Shown here one piece after another: positions 8,526-13,880 of a stretch of DNA of 20,333 nucleotides; the first letter of the stretch is position 1; each line of letters begins with the position of its first letter. A program made the translations under genes and the position numbers. Below the pieces are notes generated by a model. That model saw nothing but the letters and a program-made list of their open reading frames with translations. It had not been told where the DNA came from and made no database searches. The DNA is from Bacteroidota bacterium (GTDB lineage: Bacteria; Bacteroidota; Bacteroidia; Bacteroidales; VadinHA17), in NCBI GenBank assembly GCA_030613125.1, contig JAUWMO010000016.1, forward strand, positions 1 through 20,333, in the 5' to 3' direction.

Positions 8526-9287
8526 TTAGTTATTCCATGGCTCAGGAATATTAAAATTAACCGGATTGGGTTTAAAAGAAACTATATAGGATCGTACATT
8601 AAAAATGTCAAGTACCCATAATTTTCCTGAAAGTACTTCTCCTTTTCCAAGAATTATTTTAATAACTTCGTTTGTTTGCAATGAGCCAATAACAGCAGGC
8701 AACACTCCGATTACCCCAACATTTGAAGGATCAGGAGCCTCTTGGTTTTCCGGTGGTCGGGGATATAAGCATCGGTATGTAGGGCCATTTTTGTAATTGA
8801 AAACTGAAATTTGCCCTTCAAATTTGTAAATGGATCCGTAAACCATCGGTTTACCTAATATAACACAAGCGTCATTGATTAAGTACCGACTGGGAAAATT
8901 ATCTGTGGCATCAACAATGATATCATATTCTTTTATCACTTCCATAACGTTTTTCTTGTTCAGCTTTATATTAAGAACATGATAGTCCGGCAGGTTGTTC
9001 GATTCGATCAATCGTTGTCTGGCAATAATCGCTTTTAGTTTTCCAATGTCTCCGGAACCATATAACACCTGACGCTGTAAATTGGTTTCATCCACAATAT
9101 CATCGTCCATAATACCAAGTTTACCCACTCCGGCAGCGGAAAGATATTGCAGTGCAGGGCACCCAAGCCCTCCGGCACCAACAACAAGGACTTTCGAATA
9201 TTTTATTTGTTCCTGTCCTTCAGGTCCTATTTCCGGGATCATTATATGCCGGTGATATCTTCTTAATTCTTTCGGGGATAGTTCCAT
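8526..9287 (-). CDS. ThiF/MoeB/HesA family adenylyltransferase (E1-like), zinc-site cysteines missing
   Basis: A 253-residue cytoplasmic E1-like enzyme. Family members adenylate the C-terminal Gly-Gly of a small sulfur carrier (MoaD, ThiS) using ATP. Visible motifs are the entry helix RYHRHIMIPEIGPEGQ, the nucleotide-binding GAGGLG (37-42), DDDIVDETNLQRQ (61-73, with the conserved Asn and Arg), DATDNFPSRY (126-135) and EGQISVFN (157-164). However, the usual CxxC pair appears as TYRC (Thr170, Cys173), the Cys that normally precedes the GVLG segment is replaced (APDPSNVGVIG), and the C-terminal CxxC is absent (tail NPVNFNIPEPWNN). Only three Cys remain (43, 141, 173). No thi, moa or rhodanese gene is adjacent, so the carrier cannot be named. 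A related non-canonical E1 role is possible. Confidence 0.88.
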   Translation of the reverse strand: MELSPKELRRYHRHIMIPEIGPEGQEQIKYSKVLVVGAGGLGCPALQYLSAAGVGKLGIMDDDIVDETNLQRQVLYGSGDIGKLKAIIARQRLIESNNLPDYHVLNIKLNKKNVMEVIKEYDIIVDATDNFPSRYLINDACVILGKPMVYGSIYKFEGQISVFNYKNGPTYRCLYPRPPENQEAPDPSNVGVIGVLPAVIGSLQTNEVIKIILGKGEVLSGKLWVLDIFNVRSYIVSFKPNPVNFNIPEPWNN

Positions 9288-9323
9288 GTAATAATTTTTT
9301 TCACAAGTAAGAATCTAACTTTA

Positions 9324-9354
9324 CAAATTTACCCTGTGAAATATTGCTTTGCAA
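9324..9354 (-). promoter_or_regulatory. Predicted promoter of the ThiF/HesA gene, overlapping a repeat
   Basis: The minus strand shows TTG (9352-9354), 20 bases, then TAAATTTG (9324-9331), an exact TAnnTTTG. The predicted start of transcription is about 30 bases before the ATG. The -33 part lies inside the palindromic repeat at 9331-9375, so insertion of the repeat may have supplied or altered this promoter. Confidence 0.5.
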
Positions 9355-9375
9355 TAAATCTTCGATTTATTTCAC
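9331..9375. repeat. Three-way-junction palindromic repeat, copy A
   Basis: After a leading ACCCT, all 40 bases of 9336-9375 fall into one structure: outer stem GTGAAAT/ATTTCAC, then hairpin ATTGC-TTT-GCAAT, then hairpin AAATC-TTC-GATTT. The same plan and the same ACCCTGTnAAAT lead occur at 20136-20179 with different arm sequences. The ACCCT lead has no matching AGGGT on the right here, so this copy has a decayed outer stem. Confidence 0.75.
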
Positions 9376-9588
9376 GTTCGCTTATAAAAGTGCAGTCTCA
9401 TTAACTTTAGTCACTTTAGTCCCTTCTTCATTTAGGCACTCCTGACTGCTGGCAGGGTCGCAGAGTCTAAGAGTCCAAAGAAAAATATTTTCACTCTTCG
9501 ACTTTCGACTGTTTGACAGTTTTAATGACCATTGCGGTTCAGTAAAACGACTTATAAGATAATTCCTTTTTATATCGACTCTTCAGTT
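9376..9588. other. Non-coding spacer with repeat fragments
   Basis: No gene is seen. The stretch holds a 9-base tandem duplication (ACTTTAGTC at 9404-9412 and 9413-9421) and a small palindrome CCTGACTGCTGGCAGG (9441-9456) similar in type to the CCTGCC-family elements elsewhere in the window. The barrel gene's stop codon at 9589 lies within a hairpin CAGTTT/AAACTG, but no clear T-tract follows. Confidence 0.5.
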
Positions 9589-10545
9589 TTAAAAACTGAG
9601 TAACATCAAACCCACCGAAAATTGATATAATTCAGTTCCTTTTCCCGTCTGGAAGAGCTGAATTACATTATAATTAGCAAATACTTTAATGAATTTGAAA
9701 CCAGCTCTCAATGATAAGTTTAACTGCAGGGGATTAATACTGAAGTCATCCCGGGTCTTATCTTTTATCTTGGTTCCCTGATCATAATAAACAACTTTGG
9801 TATATGAATTTAATTTTATTGCACCAATTACACCGGTGGAAATAAAAAGTTTTCTGCCCCACCTGTCAGGATCGAGGTGAAATTCTAAAAGTAAAGGAAT
9901 TGTAAGGTAGTCAACATGGAGTTTAGAAACGTTTAATTGCTGGGTATATGGCAGTTCAGTGATATTCCCATTTGCATCTTTCATGATATTGTTATTCCTG
10001 CTGAACTTGTAATCATTTAGTTGAAATCCAAGACCGGTAACCAGGCCTATATTTTGTTTGGCAATGTTCAGGCTGAATTGCATTATATTAAAATTTACAT
10101 TCCACGACTTCCCTGTATACAGGTTCATAAAATTATCAGGTAGTTTAAAATCAGAAGTAAGGTAATTATTCATTGCAAATTCAAATCCGGCCCAGTGTCC
10201 TCTGAATTTCCTTATGGGTTTGTAATTAAATTCCTTTTCGAGCTCGTCAAAATCAAGTATATCCACCTTTGTTCCATCATCTGTTTCAATAATTTTAACC
10301 CCTTTGTTACCTATCTTTATTTTAATGGTATCCCTTTTTTCATATACTATAATTCCACCTTGCCCAACAATAACTTTAGTTCCATCAGATTCATCAATAA
10401 CCTGAACAACATTACCTGATCCTATTTTAACCTTTGTTGTATCAGTTTCTATAGTATCGGTTTCAACACTTAGTGAATCAGGAATTGAAAAGCCCGGGGA
10501 GAGCAGAAAAGTTGCTATTATAAAGCATATTATTAATTTCTTCAT
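9589..10545 (-). CDS. Outer-membrane beta-barrel protein of the ECF module
   Basis: A 318-residue exported protein with a signal peptide (about residues 1-20) and a C-terminal porin-like barrel (about 118-318) of alternating amphipathic strands ending in FSVGLMLLSF. The ending with an aromatic residue fits outer-membrane insertion signals, and the region resembles the PorT-type outer membrane beta-barrel domain. Between signal peptide and barrel is a ~70-residue soluble segment with an internal duplication: KVKIGSGNVVQVIDESDGTKV (38-58) and KIKIGNKGVKIIETDDGTKV (75-94). It lies downstream of the sigma/anti-sigma pair, separated by a 475-base repeat-filled spacer. It has its own promoter matching that of the sigma gene, so it is the likely target and perhaps the effector of that system. 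Its ligand is unknown. Confidence 0.82.
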   Translation of the reverse strand: MKKLIICFIIATFLLSPGFSIPDSLSVETDTIETDTTKVKIGSGNVVQVIDESDGTKVIVGQGGIIVYEKRDTIKIKIGNKGVKIIETDDGTKVDILDFDELEKEFNYKPIRKFRGHWAGFEFAMNNYLTSDFKLPDNFMNLYTGKSWNVNFNIMQFSLNIAKQNIGLVTGLGFQLNDYKFSRNNNIMKDANGNITELPYTQQLNVSKLHVDYLTIPLLLEFHLDPDRWGRKLFISTGVIGAIKLNSYTKVVYYDQGTKIKDKTRDDFSINPLQLNLSLRAGFKFIKVFANYNVIQLFQTGKGTELYQFSVGLMLLSF

Positions 10546-10596
10546 CTTAATTATAACTTAGGTTAATAATTCATTTTAATCATTTATCAAAGCTAT

Positions 10597-10622
10597 GACG
10601 TTCATTTGTTTTAAAATGTTAC
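10597..10622 (-). promoter_or_regulatory. Predicted ECF-sigma promoter of the barrel gene
   Basis: On the minus strand GTAAC (10618-10622) is followed by exactly 17 bases and then CGTC (10597-10600). The flanks TGTAACATT and AACGTC are identical to those upstream of the sigma gene at 12607-12632, with the same 17-base spacing. AAC plus CGTC is the usual form of ECF-type promoters. A TAGCTTTG (10588-10595) just downstream would also fit a housekeeping -7 box. Confidence 0.65.
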
Positions 10623-10659
10623 AATCGGTTTCCACCGGGATAGAAAATCAGTGAGTCTA

Positions 10660-10990
10660 TGATTTTAAAAGGCGAACGGTGAGCGAACTTGTGAGCGAAT
10701 CCTTCACGAGCAGGATGTGTGTTGGGCTGTGGGCGTCGAGTAACTTATTAAAACCATTTAGACGAACTCCTGCCTGCCGTTTGCACTGCATTCAGGCGGG
10801 GATCCCGATTGCGAAGCACGTCGGGATCTCAGAGGGTAATATCTTGCCTGCGAGCCGTCGCCATCCACGTGTCGCCGTAGCTTCAGCAGAGGAGTAAGGC
10901 TTTGGCCGCACGCGGACAGCGACGGAGGACGGCGGGGGGGTTCATTCTATTCCAACCTTCCGCTAAAGGCGTGCCTTCGGCACAATATTC
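10660..10990. repeat. GC-richer mosaic of palindromic repeats
   Basis: This stretch is clearly richer in G+C than its surroundings and holds no convincing gene. It contains CCTGCCTG (10769-10776) facing CAGGCGGG (10793-10800). Directly next to it is GATCCCGA (10801-10808) facing TCGGGATC (10821-10828) with TGC-GAA-GCA inside. It also holds GCCGTAGCTTCAGCAGAGG (from 10874), related to the element inside the adaptor gene, an inverted GCCGTC (10855-10860)/GACGGC pair, and GTGCC-TTC-GGCAC near 10971. It separates the anti-sigma and barrel genes, consistent with repeat accumulation in a spacer. Confidence 0.7.
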
Positions 10991-11020
10991 CAAGATAACT
11001 ACGTATTATCCTGAAGAACC

Positions 11021-12085
11021 TTATTTATTCTTAAGACGGGTTGAGAAATTCAATTCCGATGAATGGAAGGCAATAGAAGAAAGTTGACCATAACCATCAA
11101 AGGTCGTATTCAGGCGCATATTCCAACCGGTCAATATGTTAACTCCAATAATACCGGCATTGGCCACCGAAACTAATAGGGGTGGTTTAATTTCCTTTGT
11201 ATTTGCTTTTAATAATTTTATATTAAAGTCTTCAATTGTATAATATTTAAATGCATTGAGATCCTGTTGGGACAGATACGCTGGAATATAGATAATTGGA
11301 GCTTTTAATCTGTCGTCAGGTTGTGCAGGAGGAGTTAAGTAGCCTTTTAAACTGATCAGATAATCCATTTTTATTGTTTCACCCCGGCTGATAGTAACAC
11401 CCTTGGCCGGAATATTATTTAGGTCAGTAATAAAAACTATGCCTGGTTGTTCCGATTCAGTTACTGTAATCACTTTTTTTTCCGATGGAGCATTAGAAAG
11501 ATTTTGATTTGGTTCTGTGGGAGTTATAACTTTTTCCCGAACAGGCTGGTCAGCCTTTGTGATAATTGTTTCATCCAAAGGTGAATGTATATTTATCAGA
11601 ATTCTGTATAACAAAAAAAGTACTAAAACTGAGGCCGCTGCGACAGGAACCCAGAAATAGCGGATCCTTTTTGAACCAACAGGCTTTTTAAGTGTATTTT
11701 TACCCTCATAATAAATGTTAACAGGCTTTAATTTTGTTTTACTGAATTCCATAAAAACTTCCTGTTTTCCTGGGTCTTCAGATAGATGCTTTCTAAAATC
11801 CTCAGATTCTTTTAGTGTCAGGTCTTGTTCTATAAGTGAAATACATTTATAATCAAAATCAGGGATTGATTTTATTAAATCTGCAGGAGATCTTTTCAAG
11901 AGGTTTTTTTCTGAAAATTCAACGACCCCGGGTAACAATTTGAAATCAACACCAGAATAAACGTCCTGTTTTAATTCAGGGTTTTTTTCAAGGAATGACC
12001 TGAATTCATTCATTTCATCAGAATCCAGATTTCCCTCGAGAAAATCCAATACAAAAATTTCGTAATTGTTACGATCAATTTTCAT
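11021..12085 (-). CDS. Membrane anti-sigma factor-like protein with duplicated N-terminal motif
   Basis: A 354-residue protein with a cytoplasmic N-terminal part, one transmembrane helix (about 143-162) and a ~190-residue periplasmic C-terminal part. The N-terminus contains two similar ~38-residue units: YEIFVLDFLEGNLDSDEMNEF... (8-42) and YKCISLIEQDLTLKESEDF... (79-114). The pattern of acidic residues followed by ExxxFxxxLxxxP is seen in many Bacteroidota anti-sigma-like proteins. No zinc-binding HxxxCxxC motif is present. It begins 15 bases after the sigma gene's stop codon, which is the strongest functional clue: it probably holds the ECF sigma factor at the membrane until an envelope signal arrives. 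The periplasmic part has no recognised domain. The release mechanism cannot be read from the sequence. Confidence 0.75.
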   Translation of the reverse strand: MKIDRNNYEIFVLDFLEGNLDSDEMNEFRSFLEKNPELKQDVYSGVDFKLLPGVVEFSEKNLLKRSPADLIKSIPDFDYKCISLIEQDLTLKESEDFRKHLSEDPGKQEVFMEFSKTKLKPVNIYYEGKNTLKKPVGSKRIRYFWVPVAAASVLVLFLLYRILINIHSPLDETIITKADQPVREKVITPTEPNQNLSNAPSEKKVITVTESEQPGIVFITDLNNIPAKGVTISRGETIKMDYLISLKGYLTPPAQPDDRLKAPIIYIPAYLSQQDLNAFKYYTIEDFNIKLLKANTKEIKPPLLVSVANAGIIGVNILTGWNMRLNTTFDGYGQLSSIAFHSSELNFSTRLKNK

Positions 12086-12100
12086 ACTCGTTTCACTGGT

Positions 12101-12586
12101 TTATAAAAGTGTCTCAACTTTTCCAATCCGTTCTTTCAAAAACAACCTTCCCCTGTATATATAAACTTTTACCTGTGATTCTGATAACCCGGTTATCTCT
12201 GCAATTTCCTTATAGGAATAACCTTCATAATCCCTGAGTAATATGACCGATCGTTGTACATCTGGTAATTGAAGGATAAGCTGATGAAGCACTTCATTCA
12301 GATCATTGTAATGGGTAGTATGAAAAGTTGTCCCTGGATAGTTTTTCATGTATAAATCGTGATTTTTTTCTTTTCTTATCAAATCTATCATGGTATGATA
12401 TGCAGTTGAAAATATATATGAACGCACTTTTTTATAAAATACAGAATCAACTTTTACCCATAACTTTTCAAAGCAATCCTGAACAATGTCCTTTGCCTTT
12501 TCCTCATTATTCAAACTTTTCAGAATAAAGCGAAATACATTGTCAGAATACAAATCCACACACCTGTTGTACTCTTCTACGGTCAT
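12101..12586 (-). CDS. ECF-type RNA polymerase sigma factor
   Basis: A 161-residue sigma-70-family factor consisting of region 2 (about residues 5-75, with DIVQDCFEKLWVKV and YIFSTAYHTMIDLIRKEK) and region 4 (about 105-155, LPDVQRSVILLRDYEGYSYKEIAEITGLSESQVKVYIYRG as the helix-turn-helix). Regions 1 and 3 are absent, as expected for the ECF group. It directs RNA polymerase to special promoters when released by its partner anti-sigma, encoded 15 bases downstream. The ATG at 12584-12586 is supported by the promoter-like site ending about 20 bases upstream, which leaves a short leader. The same promoter type precedes the barrel gene, predicting a local regulon of three genes plus unknown distant targets. 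Confidence 0.93.
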   Translation of the reverse strand: MTVEEYNRCVDLYSDNVFRFILKSLNNEEKAKDIVQDCFEKLWVKVDSVFYKKVRSYIFSTAYHTMIDLIRKEKNHDLYMKNYPGTTFHTTHYNDLNEVLHQLILQLPDVQRSVILLRDYEGYSYKEIAEITGLSESQVKVYIYRGRLFLKERIGKVETLL

Positions 12587-12606
12587 ATTTCTGAAATCAG
12601 TATTAA

Positions 12607-12633
12607 GACGTTTACATGTAACAGAATGTTACA
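12607..12633 (-). promoter_or_regulatory. Predicted autoregulated ECF-sigma promoter, with embedded palindrome
   Basis: The minus strand reads GTAAC (12628-12632), 17 bases, then CGTC (12607-12610), followed about 20 bases later by the sigma gene ATG. The -35 box is one arm of a perfect inverted repeat, TGTAAC-5 bases-GTTACA (12617-12633), which could bind a dimeric regulator or be chance. The promoter at 10597-10622 shares both boxes and the spacing but not this second arm. Confidence 0.65.
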
Positions 12634-12659
12634 GACCTTTTCTCAAAAAAATCAACTAT

Positions 12660-12702
12660 AAAAAATGCCCTATAACTTATTAAATGTTTAAGTAACAGGG
12701 CA
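12660..12702 (-). terminator. Intrinsic terminator after the 187-residue barrel gene
   Basis: On the minus strand TGCCCT (12697-12702) pairs with AGGGCA (12666-12671). The stem continues inward through GTTACTTA pairing with TAAGTTAT, with one T-T mismatch. This gives about 13 pairs around an ~8-base loop, directly followed by six T residues. It lies about 20 bases past the stop codon at 12724 and insulates the sigma operon from read-through. Confidence 0.8.
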
Positions 12703-12723
12703 AATTTGCAGGTTCAGTATTAT

Positions 12724-13287
12724 TTACAATTTTAATGCTATACCTAAATTTAAAATAGCAACTCCATAACCCAGTTCAGCCATTGCTGCAAACTTCTCGG
12801 TAAAGTAATATCTGGCACCGGCATAAATTGACCAGGCAAAACTGCTTGAATTTGCTGACATATTCCACTCAGGAGGCCAATCCCCAATGGTTTTGGATGT
12901 AACAATATTATAGCCTAACATCATTCCGCCATACGTATCCAGTTTATCTACAAAACTGTAATGGTAGTTTCCCCGGACACCGAAAGTGAAGTTACTATAT
13001 TTCCATCCATACTTACCATACACTGGGTCATTATATTCCCATTTATAACCTGAAATGCCAAAATAACCGCCAATGCCAAGAACGCCAGGGCCCAAATCCA
13101 TAAGCCCGTATTCAAATGAACCGGAAATAGGAGGTAATGTCATTTTATATCCTGTTCCTGAATATAATGTTGAACCTAAACCGATCCCAATGTTAATTAC
13201 TTTGTCTTTTACAACAAATGGCTGTGCATTTACACAAACAGCAGAAAAAAACAACAATGCTACAATAATAATTTTGTGATTTCTCAT
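12724..13287 (-). CDS. Small outer-membrane beta-barrel protein
   Basis: A 187-residue exported protein. The signal peptide MRNHKIIIVALLFFSAVCVNA is probably cut before Gln22. The mature part is almost entirely glycine- and aromatic-rich amphipathic strands (e.g. YGWKYSNFTFGVRGNYHYSF, then FAWSIYAGARYYFTEKFAAMAELGYGVAILNLGIALKL), fitting an eight-stranded OmpW/OmpX-sized barrel. A closely similar strand pattern is widespread in Bacteroidota as 'outer membrane beta-barrel protein' and tells little about ligand. It is monocistronic, with an AT-rich upstream region and a strong terminator downstream. It sits next to the ECF operon, but I see no GTAAC-17-CGTC site upstream, so I do not place it in that regulon. 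Confidence 0.8.
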   Translation of the reverse strand: MRNHKIIIVALLFFSAVCVNAQPFVVKDKVINIGIGLGSTLYSGTGYKMTLPPISGSFEYGLMDLGPGVLGIGGYFGISGYKWEYNDPVYGKYGWKYSNFTFGVRGNYHYSFVDKLDTYGGMMLGYNIVTSKTIGDWPPEWNMSANSSSFAWSIYAGARYYFTEKFAAMAELGYGVAILNLGIALKL

Positions 13288-13382
13288 AGTGATAAATTTT
13301 AATTTAATAGTTTATAGATTGAAAATATAAATATATAAATTTTAGCTAATTAAAATTACCTTTATCTACATCCATAATAAAT

Positions 13383-13577
13383 TTAATTATTCCCAATCCT
13401 TTTTGTCCAAACTTTAAAATTCCCACTGTCAGTGGATATATCAATCATTTTAACGCCACCGGTTAATATATCATCACGACAAGCATTATCAAAATAGTCA
13501 GCTAAGGTGGTGACACCAGTAAGCTTAGTATCAGGTGTATTTATGCAGTTTTGAAATACGAATAAACTTCTTTTAAA
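13383..13577 (-). pseudogene. Relic of a proline-iminopeptidase-like hydrolase gene (N-terminal part only)
   Basis: The minus-strand frame ending at the TAA at 13383-13385 reads FKRSLFVFQNCINTPDTK, then LTGVTTLADYF, then DDILTGGVKMIDIST, then GNFKVWTKRIGNN, stop. This is strongly reminiscent of the start of Bacteroidota proline iminopeptidase/alpha-beta hydrolase lipoproteins, including a degenerate lipobox-like NC near the front and the ILTGG...KVWTKR(V/I)GNN segment that precedes the HGGPG oxyanion motif. Here the frame stops exactly where the catalytic domain should begin, and no start codon is in frame. Its 5' end overlaps the antitoxin-like relic in another frame, suggesting a deletion or recombination junction at about 13541-13577. 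Confidence 0.55.
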
Positions 13578-13639
13578 TTCTTTACATCTAATGAGTCAAG
13601 TTTCCTAAACAATTCTATTTTAATCTCAGCTGCATTCAT
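13541..13639 (-). pseudogene. Truncated antitoxin-like ORF (32 residues)
   Basis: From the ATG at 13637-13639 the frame reads MNAAEIKIELFRKLDSLDVK, then NLKEVYSYFKTA, stop. The opening M(N/S)xAE(I/L)K(I/L)xLFRxxDSL is typical of the small (about 75-85 residue) Bacteroidota antitoxin-type proteins usually paired with a RelE/ParE-like toxin. Only the first ~25 residues fit; the end is out of frame with the hydrolase relic into which it runs. No toxin gene follows. A 24-base perfect palindrome lies about 40 bases upstream (13682-13705) and might be the old operator. It could still be expressed as a small peptide. Confidence 0.45.
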
Positions 13640-13681
13640 GTTTATCGTAATTTATTTTGGACTTATTACAAAGATAATCAA

Positions 13682-13705
13682 TTGGGATCAAAATTAAGAT
13701 CCCAA
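13682..13705. repeat. Perfect palindrome TTGGGATC-8 bases-GATCCCAA
   Basis: Two perfect 8-base arms are separated by AAAATTAA. The site lies just upstream of the antitoxin-like relic, in a position typical of autoregulatory operators. The arms contain the GGGATC motif also seen in the palindrome at 10801-10828, so it may instead be another dispersed repeat. Confidence 0.5.
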
Positions 13706-13739
13706 GTTCCCATGCCGCATTAAGCACAATGTTGTGTAT

Positions 13740-13782
13740 AAAAAGCGTTGCCATCCCGTAGGGTGGCAATGATTTTTTTTTT
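13740..13782. terminator. Bidirectional terminator-like hairpin
   Basis: The stem TTGCCATCC/GGGTGGCAA (13748-13769, 9 pairs including one G-T, loop CGTA) is followed by ten T residues on the plus strand (13773-13782) and by five on the minus strand (complement of 13740-13744). It lies about 110 bases past the end of the efflux operon, so it probably ends that transcript on the minus strand. Confidence 0.65.
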
Positions 13783-13794
13783 GGGTGGGGCAGA

Positions 13795-13841
13795 CAAGCT
13801 CTTTTGCAAACTTTTGTTTGCGGGTTGGTTTGTGGAGCTTG
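13795..13841. repeat. Nested inverted repeats downstream of the efflux operon
   Basis: CAAGCTC (13795-13801) faces GAGCTTG (13835-13841). Inside is a perfect hairpin GCAAAC-TTTT-GTTTGC (13806-13821). It has no coding explanation and adjoins the terminator-like hairpin. Together with the relics it makes up the 13288-13880 gene-less stretch, whose first ~90 bases are simply AT-rich promoter-proximal DNA of the small barrel gene. Confidence 0.6.
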
Positions 13842-13880
13842 CAAATGTGCTTGACTGCAAAGGGTCAGGCTGTTTTATTA

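Noticed and set aside
10679..11087. Two plus-strand open frames (10679-10897 and 10902-11087)
   Set aside because: They are made almost wholly of palindromic repeat DNA, and the second runs into the anti-sigma gene on the other strand. Peptides such as RRTPAC...QAGIPIAKHVGIS are typical repeat translations.
13626..13844. Minus-strand open frame of 72 codons downstream of the efflux operon
   Set aside because: It covers the terminator hairpin, poly-A run and nested palindrome; the Lys/Pro-rich peptide reflects those structures rather than a protein.
13720..13880. Possible integron attC site
   Set aside because: The palindromes and the GTTGTGTATAA string invite the idea, but I cannot place paired GTTRRRY/RYYYAAC core sites, and there is no integrase or cassette array.
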